Shown piece by piece: positions 11,786-23,219 of a DNA stretch of 64,000 bases (its first letter is position 1; each line of letters starts with the position of its first letter). The position numbers and the translations under genes were made by a program. The notes under the pieces are model-generated. The model saw only the letters and a program-made list of their open reading frames with translations. It made no database searches and had not been told where the DNA came from. The stretch is from Agrypnia vestita (lineage: Eukaryota; Arthropoda; Insecta; Trichoptera; Phryganeidae), in the NCBI GenBank assembly GCA_016648135.1, contig JADDOH010002025.1:62001-126000 (forward strand). Direction: 5' to 3'.

Positions 11786-12400
11786 GCTGTTCGTACCAGG
11801 CGTTGCATGGGTTAAGGATTAAGTTGAAAATAAATTTGTGAAACAAAGGTTCGATTCGAACGATATAGATTTGCATCTAAAATATATCAGGGGAGGGAAA
11901 GGGATAAAAGAATAGGGGGGAAATGTCGCCTTTGTTACCCGCCGAGTCCTAAAGAATAAGTTTTCAAATTTTAAGTCCGATTGGTCAAACGGTACAGATT
12001 CGCATCGAAAAAATATCAGTGGGATGGGGAGGATTATAAGAATAGGGGGGAACTATGTTACCCGCCAAGTCCTAATGAGTAAGTTTCCAAATTTTGAATC
12101 CGATTGGTAAAACTATATTTGCATCGAAAATGTATCAAGGGGAGGAGTAAAGGTAAAAGAGGAGGAGGGAAATATCTCCTATTTCTCTCTCTCTCCCGGG
12201 AAAATCTTCCGCCGGGTCCTAAAAAATAAGTTTCCAAATTTTGAGTCCGATCGATCGAACGGTACGGATTTGCATTGAAAATATATCAGAATGAGGGAAA
12301 GGGGTAAAAGAAAAGGAGGAAAATATCGACTTTGTTCCCGCCGGGCTCTAAAGCACAAGTGTGTAAAATTTGAATCGAATCAGATAGACGGTGTAGATTT
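11786..12400. repeat. Imperfect tandem repeats of about 120-150 bp
   Basis: At least four units share, in order, an AATATATCAGGGGAGGG-like segment (starts near 11881, 12012, 12129, 12280), a GTTACCCGCCGAGTCCTAA segment, and an AAATTTTGAGTCCGATTGG segment. The leading ACTAGCTGTTCGTACCAGG at 11785 may be the true left end. The third unit carries a CT-rich insertion (about 12185-12196). No long frame crosses it. Confidence 0.75.
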
Positions 12401-12437
12401 GTATAAAGAATAGACATTGAGTTTTATAGGTATAGAT

Positions 12438-12967
12438 TGTCACGGATGGCGACTGCGGGGGATATATGAAAATACTGTAAATTAATTAAAGATTTATTAA
12501 TTATTTTATTGAATTCACAAAGTCACTTAATACGAAAAAAATTAAAACGCCATTTCGCAATTCGTCTATGAACACTCTATTTCTCAGTTGCCTGAACATT
12601 CCATCCAATTTTCCCACGTAGTGGTCGCATTTATTTAATCGCTCACTTATTTGTAAGACTCTCGCTCCATGATTCCGCTTAATATCTGTGGTTCCAAATT
12701 CCACGACTGGTCACACTGGCCATCGTCTCGCGGCCTACTTTGCACCGACAGAAACATCAAAACAAACTATTACGCAGCAAAGTGCTGCTTTTTATCCGCG
12801 TTATGCTGGTCTTTCGAACTCTGGAGAACTTCTCCTTTCTAGTATTCGTGGATAATCCTAGAGAGCTTCAGGCTGTTTTAGAGCTTTCTATAGTGTTGTT
12901 CCCAAGAGATATATTTTACAAGGGATTTGGACAGTGCGCAATTCCTTTTGCTTGCCATTTCGTCACA
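12438..12967 (-). mobile_element. Solo LTR, family L1
   Basis: Read on minus it begins TGTGACGAAATGGCAAG and ends CCATCCGTGACA, the TG...CA layout of an LTR. A TATA-like GATAAAAAGC lies on minus near 12788-12797. The same layout, start, promoter block and 3' end (a TTTTCAT block then a GC-rich stretch ending in GACA) recur at 22386-23219, 35584-36185 and, on plus, 36771-37415. No gag or pol is attached, so it is most likely a solo LTR left by recombination. I cannot assign Ty3/gypsy or BEL from the LTR alone. Confidence 0.75.
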
Positions 12968-13985
12968 ATATTCTAAAACAATCTAAGTATACGATACTCA
13001 CTGGGAATATTTTTTCTGTATATATTTTACAAGTGATACAAATTATTTCATTGAAATATCATAGAACTCTGATCTAAATTAACATTATTTTAATAAAATG
13101 TGTTTCGTTAAAAACGAAGGAAATTTATTATTTTACTTCTACTAAATTTCAAGAATTTTTCTGATCCTATTAGTATCCTTATTAATTAATATATTTTAAG
13201 TCGTTTCCGTATTTTCAGTTGCTTAATATTCTTGCGAATCTTAATTTATTCTTCTTATTTTGCTCTTGATATAAATTACCAACAAATACCTTCAGGGGTC
13301 ACAGAAGTGGAAGACAAATGAAACACTAAAAATTACTTAAAGTTTTATTTATCACCAAAGTAACTGGACACAGACTTAACTGAAGCACTATTTTATAATT
13401 CGCGCTAATCATCTCATAAGAATCCTTGGAACACTTCATATTACGCCTTTTCCATCGCATTGATCACAATCGAGAATGTTCCGCACGCAAGTAGGCACTC
13501 AAGTACTTCATTACTGGCCGATTATAATTCGCACTGAATCGCACGTCGCTGTGTTTTGTCCGTTTCTATGGCTTCTCACGGCTATCAAACTCAAAACTCT
13601 ACCACGCGGCGTCACTTGTCTTTTTTACTATTCCTTTGGATTTCTGGAAGTTTCTGGTATATCTGGTGCATACCAAATATTTGTAAATTTTTCTAGATTG
13701 TTCGGAAATATTCTATTTTGTGAGGTTTCTCCTAATTTAGCATCTCGTGACTTAACCAATAATAATACTTAACTACAATAAGTGCTTTATCGAAACTAAA
13801 CAAACAACATGTAGATTTTATTATCTTATAAAGTGGTGAAAACAAAGTGATTTGTATATATTCAAGAACACATTCATATTTGTGAAGTTGTAATTTTTCA
13901 GAACAAAGTTCTGTGAAATTTTTAAAAACCTAATTAATTAATCAATTAGAGAGACATACAGAAAAAACTTATTTCACGAAAAAAT
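12968..13985. other. No gene recognised
   Basis: AT-rich with short chance frames. The stretch TGGTGAAAACAAAGTGA (13833-13849) is the terminal motif of a dispersed repeat also seen near 33774 and, inverted, near 20775 and 28567. Confidence 0.45.
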
Positions 13986-13990
13986 ATTAG

Positions 13991-14058
13991 ACTTTTACTG
14001 GGATTCGAATCCAGGCCACTTTCCGGGGCCGGTGCTCTGACCACTAAGCTATAATATA
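13991..14058 (-). repeat. tRNA-like sequence (SINE head or decayed tRNA)
   Basis: On minus: TATAGCTTAGTGGTCAGAGC resembles an A box and D arm, and CTGGATTCGAATCCCAG forms a T arm around a B box. No proper anticodon stem can be drawn and the acceptor arms do not pair, so this is not a functional tRNA. It is the left arm of an inverted pair. Confidence 0.6.
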
Positions 14059-14157
14059 CATGGGAAATAATAATGGTAATATAGGAAATAATAATAATAA
14101 TATCGGAAACATAGAGGGTTGCTATAGCTTAGTGGTCAGAGAACCGGCCCCGGAAAG
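14019..14157. repeat. 35-bp inverted repeat of a tRNA-like A-box segment
   Basis: Arms 14019-14053 and 14123-14157 are complementary with one mismatch in 35 (G versus T in the GGTGCTC position). The 69-bp spacer is a degenerate GGAAATAATAATAA repeat. Only the left copy has the B box. Confidence 0.9.
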
Positions 14158-14621
14158 GAGGTGACCTGCAACTTTATTTTTTTAAGTGATTTGTGTTTTA
14201 TTTTAATAATAATGTCACTACAAAGTTTAAGCCTTCATTCAGAAGAAAAAATATTCTTCGAACAACTAAACGAATCATTTTTTTCAGTAAGTTTCACTAT
14301 TCATTTCACTCATCATGTATTATTTTGTATTTAATTAGCTACAAAACTCAATACACTTTATGAACATTTTTTTATTTCATCGTACATTTTTATAGTTATC
14401 GTAATTAGCATTGGAGTCGTTAGTTTAAGAAAACTTAATAAATATGACACTTATCTTGAAAACCCTAGTAATTTTACAATGACGATCAATATATTTTTAA
14501 ACGTATTTAAATTATAAGATATTTTAATAAAATATTATGAATACGTAGGTATATTTGATTACAATGTAATATATTGTATAGACATTAATACCTACTCAAG
14601 AAGCAAACGTGAGTTTTGAGT

Positions 14622-14795
14622 AGCTTATGGATCTAACTTCTGCCTAGTGATCCAGTGGTCCATGGCTTGATCTCTATTCCAGGAGACCATCAACTTCTCA
14701 TATTTTGATTGTACCTTAATTTTAAAATATTAAGAGCGTTGATGTGACATGCGTTACGTGTTTGCATCTCTACTTTAAAAAAACACAGCTTCATT
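14622..14795 (+). repeat. tRNA-derived SINE
   Basis: The head reads TGCCTAGTGATCCAGTGGTC and GGCTTGATCTCTATTCCAGG (A- and B-box-like, decayed). The body is followed by GTTGATGTGACATGCGTTAC and GTGTTTGCATCTCTAC, then an A run. The tail matches 43584-43775 and 10555-10615. Confidence 0.6.
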
Positions 14796-15440
14796 CACTG
14801 ATAATTTTGATTACGTTTATAGATTTGTAAATATTGATACGTAAATAAAGTGTAAATACTTCAATAAGTGAGAGCGACCATGATATATTTGGCACGACCA
14901 AGGAATGCACTTTCAAGAGTTTTAAAACCTGCATTAAACTTGTGAATGTGTGTTCTTTAAAAATACGTTTTCTGACACACAGCCGACAATTTGTCCCATT
15001 TCCCTGACATTGGACTAAAAATAAATAAGAGCCGCGCGTTATTTATTTATCTCCAAAAATAAACTGAAAAATCTCCAAATTCTACGGTAATTGACAGGCA
15101 GAGCGGGACAGTCGGCATTTTCCGAATAACTGCCTTAATTTATAGTGTAATAAATGTACCGAGCGAGAACTGGGCGACGCAGTATATTATAAAGGAAATT
15201 AATTTTTAGTGGCGTCTTCGAAACGCCGCGACGCTAAATCAGCCGTGACAACTTGGCGGAATAGTAAACTTGTCAGTCTGATGGCCAAAATAAATAAGTG
15301 AATAAATTCCACTGCAATTGGTCATTTGTCATGGGACAAATATTCGGTATCATTGCTAAAATAAAACAAAAAGTCGTATTTGTTTAAACTTTATTTTATT
15401 TGTGCCTACTATATTCTTAATTTTAATCGGAAAAAGTTTT
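14796..15440. other. No gene recognised; GC-richer stretch 15020-15300
   Basis: The middle holds sequence with higher GC (GGCGTCTTCGAAACGCCGCG near 15211) and no repeat relative in the window. Candidate unique DNA, no further evidence. Confidence 0.4.
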
Positions 15441-15444
15441 GTTA

Positions 15445-16025
15445 TTCGTTGTAATTCTTTTTACTTCCTTTCTTTTAACTCGTGGTGTCTGCTTGCTTGC
15501 CGGCTTGCCGGGTGAAAAAACTTTGGATCAATTTTTTACCCTTTTCCCGTAATCCAATCGAGTTGAAACTTGGCAAGTAGACTCTTGGCGATCAAGAAGA
15601 TCTATCAAATTTTCGTTAAAAAAAATTAATAATTATAGTATAATTTCGGTTTTTAGAAATTTTATTGGTTTTTTCAAATTGGAATCATTAGAAAAGTTTG
15701 ATTACTAGCATTGCGGCCCGATAACGTCGCATAATATTTTTTTAAATTTGAATTACTCCGTCGGTATTCATAATAGGTACTTCACTACGAATGTTGAAAA
15801 TCTAAATTGACTGACAAATGTTTTTAGAATTTAATCTTCAAAGCATGAAGTGTCTTATCAAAGCTCAAAACATCTGACATTTTAGAAATATATTAAATTA
15901 CTGTAAGTTTAGTGTTATGTTATATGTTTTAATTCGTGTTTAATTGTTGTTATATTTTACAAAGAAAGGAAGTATAATAGAAACTTGGTTTTTATGGGTT
16001 ACTTTTTTATTAGTATCTTTACTTA
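15445..16025 (+). repeat. Dispersed repeat R, short form, copy 1
   Basis: Begins TTTTTACTTCCTTTCTTTTA, ACTCGTGGTGTCTGCTTGC, has landmark blocks GATCAAGAAGATCTATCAAA, TTACTCCGTCGGTATTCAT and AAAGCATGAAGTGTCTTATC, and ends AACTTGGTTTTTATGGGTTA. The same order is seen at 25060-25965 (longer) and, inverted, at 53035-53572. Short terminal similarity (ACTTCCTTT and AAAGGAAGT) hints at inverted ends. No transposase frame. Confidence 0.8.
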
Positions 16026-16059
16026 TATGAAAGTAACCACTTTGGTTTACATATTTCCT

Positions 16060-16290
16060 AGCTGTAGCTCATCAAAAATGGTAGTACTTTTATTGCCGGC
16101 TCCTAATAAAAAGTATTTACTTATTTAACCACCCCACCGACCCCATTAAATAGTAATAACGATTTTTATCAAAATATTATAACATTTTTTATATTACTCC
16201 TGCAGATAATTAAAGTTTAAAAAAAATTAAAAAATTGTACACCCAGAGACAGATGGACAGACAATGAAATTATTATGTTTGATTCAACCA
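16060..16290 (+). repeat. Repeat sharing both ends with the SINE-S family but lacking its tRNA part
   Basis: Left end CTAGCTGTAGCTCATCAAAA then GTAGTACTTTTATTG; right end CAGATGGACAGACAATGAAA then TTATTATGTTTGAT. The right end is the exact type of tail found inverted at 19663, 21836, 44800 and 62625. The core differs from those elements. Confidence 0.6.
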
Positions 16291-17994
16291 GAACAATAAT
16301 TTTCTTTCTGATTTCCATGGTTTTGTGGAAGAAAATTATTGTTTCTGTTTCGTTTTTATAAATGTTTAAACTTATTTCATAAAGAAATTGATTATTTTTT
16401 AATGCAGACATTACCCTTAATTTATCATATTGTTTAGTAAATAACTTCATAACGTCAATTCGTACATATTGCTTTGTAACATAAAACAAATAATTTTTGC
16501 CAATTTTATCATGCGATAGCGGATATTTATCACTCCAAACAAAACAAATTTTTAGATATTGTCTTTTCGTTGATTTTAAAAAATAAATTGAATGCACTCA
16601 TTATTAATTATAATCATTAGCGTCATTGTTAAAGGGTTGTTTTAAATAGTTTTATAAATTGTGAAAAAATAATGTTTGAAATTTTGTAAACTTTCCTACC
16701 AATAATAACACTTTGTTTAATTAATATAACTAATAAGCCCGATGGTGTAGATACATGTACTTATTTTTTGACCATGATATGTATTTATACAATATCGTGC
16801 ATATAGTCAAGTACATAACAAGAAACAAATAGTCTGTTAAGTAAAAATAGTAAATATTTACATGAGAATGTGCTCAATTTCACTTATACTTAAAATAAAT
16901 AGAAATAAGAGAATACTTTTTCAGTCACTTCTCTTAAGTGTAATGCATCAGTTTTGTTTCAAATTTGCCTACAAAAAGAAAACGTCAGCCGCAAATCTTG
17001 GCTTTTATTTATATACGATGCTTTATATTATTCACATAAAAATTCATGAAAATAAAGAAGTTGGGTGTATTTTATTTGTGTTTAGGCCATAATTCTTAAA
17101 ATAATACAAGACAGTATTCAGATAAAAGAATACTTATTGTAAAATATAAAACAAATAAGTTTAAGTGAAAAAATGAGACATCTTTGTTTTGCGTACATGT
17201 AGTTGCGTAGACGCCACACTTGAATTATTCTGTTCTACTCGTATATCAATTTGTCGGGCATTTATAGATATAGTTCTTGAGAATCTGCGAAATATTATAT
17301 TATATAAAAAAAAATAAGAATGAATTGTTTACGTTTTCAAATTTAGTATCAATTTAATATTGTTAAACATGTGTAGGTTTGAAAGTAAGATAAGGCTATA
17401 AATCTAGAAAAAATATCGAAAGAAATGCGATCGTAAAATGAATGATGCTTTGAACATAGTCTTTGCCAATAGTTCGTACCTAATATGTTGAAAAATCAGC
17501 GAAAATGGACTTGTTGTTATAAATGTTATAAATTTTTGAGAAATTCAGATCGCGCAGGCGTATATAAATGCAAATGCAAAGATTTGCTGAATTTGTTCAT
17601 TATTTTATAATATGATTATATCATTTGGCCTTTAAAATAAACTTAAAATATCGTTTAAAAATATTAATATCTTATTATTAATATGTTTAATATTTAAAGC
17701 ATTAACTTTGTGGTCAGACATTTTAACAAAATTACTTTTTTGTCTATCGGTTTCACGTCTCTTCGTCAGGGCAACTACTGCACTAGTATTTACACAACGA
17801 TGATGGTTGTGTCCATCGAAGGGCTTAGGCTTATATAACTCAAATTAGTGGAATAAAGCGTTGTGTAAAAATCATTGTGTTAATCATGAACACTCTGTAA
17901 ACGAAACAACGCTTAATTTATTAAATATACATATTTTTATCCAGATTGAAATGGGGAGTTGTATTAAACAGCAGTTAGTAAGCAGTTGTAGCAT
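16291..17994. other. No gene recognised
   Basis: AT-rich with several 60-126-codon chance frames rich in Ile, Lys, Asn and Phe. Near 17742-17830 is a weak copy of the ATCAGG motif family (TCTTCGTCAGGGCAACTAC). Confidence 0.5.
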
Positions 17995-18430
17995 GCTCTC
18001 GCAAGAAGCCTAAACCATCAACTGCTCCAGACGAGTCTCACTACTCATCTAACTTATCACCGCAAGCCTGCAGGAGGAGACGCGCGAATGTAGATGAGGG
18101 AAGAGTTGTTTGTCAGGACCATTGCGAGAGGTGCGGCCCCGCGGGAGCCGTCCTGATGGCTCGCAAGTTACTTTTAAATATTCTCAACAGCAGCATTGAG
18201 CTGCCATCTCGCGGCCGCCCTGAGAAACGACCCCGCCAGTATTTTAAAGGCGGGCGAGCATTAATATGATGGCGTCAGTATAAATCACCGGCGCGGGATC
18301 GTAAATCCCCCGGGACGTGTCTCGCGGCTCCTCAGCTCCTCCCCGTCCTCAGATTGCATCCGGGCCCTGTGCCCTGAAGAAATCCAGCGCTTCCGGGGCC
18401 CCGCTGGTGCGCGCTGATGGTTCGAGAATT
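17995..18430. promoter_or_regulatory. GC-rich island; candidate regulatory or unannotated unique DNA
   Basis: This 430-bp block is sharply GC-rich within AT-rich surroundings (GTGCGGCCCCGCGGGAGCC, CTCGCGGCCGCCCTGAG, CACCGGCGCGGGATCG, GGGCCCCGCTGGTGCGCGC). It has a TATAAAT at about 18281-18287, and the only frame (18317-18601) begins inside it without recognisable domains. It has no relative in the window. A promoter, an enhancer or a short first exon are all possible; nothing decides between them. Confidence 0.3.
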
Positions 18431-19662
18431 CTAATTTGGAGAGAAATAAGACGCCTAAGAATTCTAGTATTCAATCATTTTATTCTTGTAGCATATCTAC
18501 ATACACTACTTACTAGGGTATACGCAAAAATGCTGGCAAAATGGAGTGAAAAAAGGGTAATTCCTTTACCATCAAATAATCTACAATTACAAAGACATTA
18601 ATAGGAAATTATTGAGGTCATTAAAAGTTAACAAAAAATAAAATATTAAGTTATTGTACATAATTTAATAAAATGTTATATGTGCATAAATAAATAAATT
18701 TTAATCGATATAATTATTTTAAAAAAATGTGTTTTTCATTTTTTTTTAATAAATGATTTTTTGGTTAACATAATGAAACACTAAATCAATAAATAAAATT
18801 AAATATCAGCTTTACCAACTTCTTCGTATTTTTAAATACGCTTCGTGGAATCGACAAGAATGAGTATTGAGCGCATTTAAAATAGGATTAGTGTTCTAGG
18901 GTTATTTGTTAAAATTTTACTAGTATTTTTCTTCATTGAAGTATTCTATTTCACTCAATCAATGATCTAGGAAAAATTTTCTCAGGTCACTTACCGAGAA
19001 AAAAATTCTTCCTACACTAAATGAGAGTAACAAGATAAAAAATCTAGTGTGTTATTCATGTTCAATGTATAAATATTTTTTGACAATTACAAAAATGAAT
19101 ACATAATTAAAAAGTTAATTTTCATTTCAATTTTCAGGTACAGGTATATATATTTAAACTGGTTAAGTGAAAACCAGAAATTCTAACTTACGGATAATAC
19201 TTGCACTACATAACTAACAATATTTAACTTTTATTCTACGAAAAATAGTACTATCTTACAAGACCTCTACTCTGCCTAATTATGTCATACATAGTTTTTT
19301 TGTTTACTAATTATCCCTTTTCAGCTCTTTTCGTTATTGGCCCATCATCTATGGTTAAATCCTGTCTTGTCTAATTTCTTAAATTAGGAACTAGGGACGT
19401 GTAGCGTAAAAATATTTTTCAAGTTTTCCAAAAAAGTCTATTTTTACATTTTATATACGTTTTCTCTGTTAAATACTAGGAAATAATTTTTTAAAAAATA
19501 CATCGGTAATATTCTGACAAAGTATAAAATAAACTTGTTACCTAGCCCGAAAACAATACTTGAATGTTTCAAAATAAACTGTAATTTGATGAGTATACAT
19601 GATTATATTCGGACTATACTTATTTTCCCATGCTTTTATTTGGAGTTTTTTGCATTATCAAT
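18431..19662. other. No gene recognised
   Basis: AT-rich, homopolymer-rich, no motif. Confidence 0.5.
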
Positions 19663-19936
19663 TATCAAACAAAATAATTTCGTTGTCTGTTTTTCCGTCC
19701 ATCTGTCTGTACCGTTACTTCCTGTAACGTCCGTAATTTCGTTCAAATTACGGATAAAAAACGGCCGGAGATGGGGTTTGAACCCCGAGCCACCAAACCC
19801 GAACCGGCCGATTAACGCACGTGGCTACGGCCGCCTCTCCGTAGACCGCCAAAAAGATACTATAAATATATTGGTACTAGGGCTTAGCAAAGACTATAAA
19901 CAATGTTCCATCATTTTTGATGGGTAACAGTTAGTG
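19663..19936 (-). repeat. tRNA-related SINE, family S, copy 1
   Basis: On minus the core carries GGCCGCCGTAGCC-like A-box text (about 19836-19822) and a clean B box, GGGGTTCAAACCCC (about 19786-19773). The minus 5' end reads CTGTTACCCATCAAAAATGA; the minus 3' end is ACAGACAACGAAATTATTTT preceded by a GACAGATGGACGG run. Four copies share this order: here, 21836-22107, 44800-45085 and 62625-62881, all on the same strand. Confidence 0.8.
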
Positions 19937-21239
19937 GAAATATACATATTTATATAGTTTAAACAAACATACGATAAAAAAACTTATCGAAGGTTGCCTT
20001 TGAGTGACATTTCATTTCTCAACAATCGTCTAATTAAAAATAGAAACCATTTCTTGATAAGTATATTGAACAGATATTCAAATTTATCTTTGAAAGTTGT
20101 ATTTGCAGAACATTTTTCAATATATTTTTTAACTCATGATTATTAAAAAAATATTTTATATCTCAAACATCTTTCATATTTGATTTGATTCTAATGCTAT
20201 CACTTGTTATTGTAGAAAAAATAATTTTCATATTTCCTCAAGAAACTCGTGAAAAAACTTCATTCAAGATTATTGGAAGGCTTTTCCATACTTTCCTCAT
20301 CAATCAAACGCATACACTCGCATTTACTAACTTCGTGAACCGGAAGTATTACGTAGAGCCTTACGATATAGGCTGAACTTTAAACTGCTGAAGTTAATAT
20401 CTAATCTTATTTCAACGCTTAGATTAGCCGGGAAGTTTTCCTCTCTTAATTTTCATTTATTTTCCGACTTGAAGTAATATATTTGCCTACATAATAAATT
20501 CTCATAATCTTAGCTCGTGATTTGTTATCAACAAAGCGTAACAAATTATTTTTCTGGGTATTAATCGATCGAGATAGCACAATAAATTCGTGGATTAAAA
20601 TTAGTTTGTCTGATTAGCAATTGTTTTCAAAGAAATTGCCAAGCTATACATACGTATAAGAAAATTTGCAAAGATAAACTTATCTAAATGTATTGATTTA
20701 AATAAGCCAATTACGTTTACATCTTTGGTAATATAAACCATTTTCAGATATAATTAATTAGAATATACCTACTTTGTTTTCACCACTTATTTGTTAAAAA
20801 TGATTGAATAAAATTTTTAAAATAATAAAATAAATTTAATTCAAAGAGCTTCGATTCTATGTAACTTTTGAAAACATATAATCCAGGTATCAGGAAAACA
20901 TAAAAGAAGACGTTCAACTTGCAGGAGTTAAGTACCAAACATTTCGTACGTTCCTTTGTAGTCGTTTCGCCTTTAGATTACATGAGGCAGCTGCGGCAGG
21001 AAATGGGTGCTTATTTCCCGAATGCTCGGATCATCTCTTGCATCTTCTGTGATCCTAGTATAAAAACTTACTTTAGAAATGTTTAAATTTTAAAAATAAT
21101 TTTCAAAATTTTTATATTTTTAGTCTAGAAACCGATCGATTTCTGTCAAAAGTATTTGTTATATTTCAATCACTTCACAATTAATGCTTTACTTGATTGA
21201 TAATTTTTTGGACATCAAAGTTTACACTTCTTATTCTCT
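19937..21239. other. No gene recognised
   Basis: AT-rich. A 20940-21050 segment has higher GC (GAGGCAGCTGCGGCAGG). TTTGTTTTCACCACTTAT at 20774-20791 is a lone end of the ATCAGG-motif repeat family. Confidence 0.45.
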
Positions 21240-21640
21240 CTCTGTCTCCGATGGCGCTGCAGTCCAAATCAAGCCTTGGCCTCCCGTAACATTTGCCTCC
21301 ATCTCTCCCTGTCTTCTCTTCTCCAATTCGCCACTTGGATTAGTTGCATAGCGTCCCTTCTTACTTCATCCTCCCATCTCAGCCTAGGTCTTCCCACTCT
21401 TCTTCCACCTGGGTGTCCGGTCGTTAATCTTTTAGGTACGCGCCAGTCTGGCATTCGCTATACATGTCCAGCCCATCTCAACCTGAGGAGCTTCATATGG
21501 CCTGATACATATATTGAGAAGTTTCTTATTGTGGCAAACGCTGATTCCCTTCCTTCACCAGTCGACATATTCTTCGCAACACTTTTTTTTCAAATGTTTC
21601 CAGCATTTCAGTCATCATCCCTCTCACTGTTAATGCCTCA
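21240..21640 (-). pseudogene. LINE C-terminal fragment
   Basis: On minus, 21454-21269 reads MPDWRVPKRLTTGHPGGRRV, GRPRLRWEDEVRRDAMQLIQ and VANWRREDRERWRQMLREAK A, ending just before a stop. This 'GRPR-RW-DEV-RD------NW---A-DR--WR' text is the conserved tail of a large insect LINE group. Upstream on minus (21640-21460) the LRRICR and MYS-C pieces remain but frames are broken. Only the C-terminus survives. Confidence 0.85.
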
Positions 21641-21835
21641 CACCCAGATCCCAAGTAAAGCTCTCATAATAATATTTATACGATTATTATTGTTTTTTCT
21701 ATGGACACTACATCATTTGAACACTACGTACTACATTAAATAAAAATTAAAACAAGTTCTAAATAAATTTTAAAAAAAAAACAACTGATAAAATTGAGGG
21801 CAGAGTATTTGTAACTTATCTTGTAGTTAGAGCGA

Positions 21836-22107
21836 ATCAAACATAATAATTTCCTTGTCTATTCGTCCGTCCGTCCGTCTGTCCATCTTTCCCCGTAATA
21901 TCGTGTAACGACCGTAATTTCGTTCGAACTCAGGCTAAAAAACAAATTAAACGGCCGGAGGTGGGGCTTGAATCCCGAGCCACCAAGCCCGAACCGGCCG
22001 TTTCACGCATGTTGCTACTACCGCGTCTCCGTGGAGCTCCAAAAAGAGGCTATAAATATATACTTGAGCTTAGCAAAGACGCGAACGAAACCGCGGTTGC
22101 AGGTAGT
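21836..22107 (-). repeat. tRNA-related SINE, family S, copy 2
   Basis: Same layout as the copy at 19663: the + left end is ATCAAACATAATAATTTC, then a CCGTCCGTCCGTCTGTCC run, GGCCGGAGGTGGGGCTTGAA (B box on minus), AACCGGCCGTTTCACGC and ACTTGAGCTTAGCAAAGACG. Confidence 0.8.
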
Positions 22108-22385
22108 ATTTAATAAAATTAATATTATTTTGATAAAATTCTTTTAAAATATCAAAGCATATTTTCAAGAGCAATAATCAATACTTTAACTGACACTATT
22201 GTCAACTAACGTTTTTAAAACCCGTCACACTCTTATTTTCTTCAATTGCTTTGTTTTGACTTTGAACTCTTTAAATATTGAAATAGACCATTGTTTCAAT
22301 GACACTCTCCACTGCTCACTCTAACACGAATTTGAAGTGTCATTTTCCATTATATATTATACATTGAAATGTAATGATTTTTATA

Positions 22386-23219
22386 TAGTCATGGGACGTG
22401 GCCTTGGAAGACAAATGAAAATACTGGATATTAATTAGCGATTTATTAATAGTGATTAATTATTTTAATAAATTAACAAAGTCACTGAACACGAATTTAA
22501 TGAATACATTATTAATTAATTCACACTATTTCTCAGTTTATCACTTGTCTATGAACACTTTGTTATCGCTGAGTTACACTTTCGTATATAATTAAACTAG
22601 TTAACTTTGTTTACACCACTAAAATTTATTTGGTAAAACCAACCGCTTTCGGAAACGACGTTCCTTCATCAGGGTATACCCAATACAGTACGGGGTATAC
22701 CCTGATGAAGGATGGATGAAGTATAGGAACGTCGTTTCCGAAACCGGTTGGTTTTACCAAATAAATTTTAGTGGTGTAAACTAAGTTAACTAGTTTAATT
22801 ATATTCATAATGAATAACCACAAAGTAATAGCAAAATACAACAGTATAACACTTTCGTAAATTATGATCACTACCTCACAAAATTAGGTACTCACTTAAT
22901 TATCTGTCGCTTGGTTTACAACCCGCGATAGTAACACTGTTTTCGTTACGGTTTGTCGCTAATATCGCATCGATTGAAACGTCAAAATAAACAATGAGTA
23001 GCTGCTGGTTTCATCTTTTTAGATTATCCTTGATTATACATTTCTTATACTCACAGAACATTCCTGTCGCTTCCAGGCGTTTGCAGATATTTCTCGAATA
23101 TCATAGATAATTCTAGAGTATTTTAGGGTGTTCTAGAGGGTTCCATAGTTTTGTTACAAAGTTACATGTCGCAAGGAATTCGGACAGTGCGTTTTCATTA
23201 TATTTACCATTTCCTTACA
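22386..23219 (-). mobile_element. Solo LTR, family L1, interrupted by a foldback insertion
   Basis: Minus start TGTAAGGAAATGGTAAATA; minus 3' end block CATTTGTCTTCCAAGGCCAC then GTCCCATGACT. The length is 834 bp, but 22587-22846 plus one target copy (273 bp) is an insertion, leaving about 561 bp, in line with the 530- and 602-bp relatives. The CTGAGAATAC-type block of the 35584 copy lines up with CTGAGTTACAC just before the insertion. Confidence 0.75.
22587..22846. mobile_element. Foldback element: near-perfect palindrome with 13-bp target duplication
   Basis: The arms 22587-22680 and 22693-22803 pair over about 94 bp with two mismatches and one 14-bp extra piece on the right arm (about 22712-22726). 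The loop is 12 bases. Each arm contains CTTCATCAGGGTATACC and GTTTACACCACTAAAATTTA. Outside, TTACACTTTCGTA (22574-22586) and TAACACTTTCGTA (22847-22859) form a 13-bp duplication with one change, and the palindrome starts exactly at the left one. A 43-base unpaired tail (22804-22846) sits between the right arm and the right duplication. No coding capacity. Insertion into an LTR makes it younger than that LTR. Confidence 0.9.

Noticed and set aside
13991..14058. Functional tRNA gene
   Set aside because: A- and B-box-like segments exist, but anticodon and acceptor stems do not form.
16217..16597. 126-codon minus-strand frame
   Set aside because: Codons are dominated by Ile, Lys, Phe and Asn as expected for random AT-rich DNA; no motif, and its end overlaps a dispersed repeat tail.
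18317..18601. 94-codon plus frame starting in the GC-rich island
   Set aside because: No domain, no splice or start context that could be judged, and half of it is AT-rich non-coding text. Kept only as part of the island.
19535..19927. 130-codon plus frame
   Set aside because: Its second half is antisense to SINE-S; the match to other copies is at the DNA level and not in this frame.
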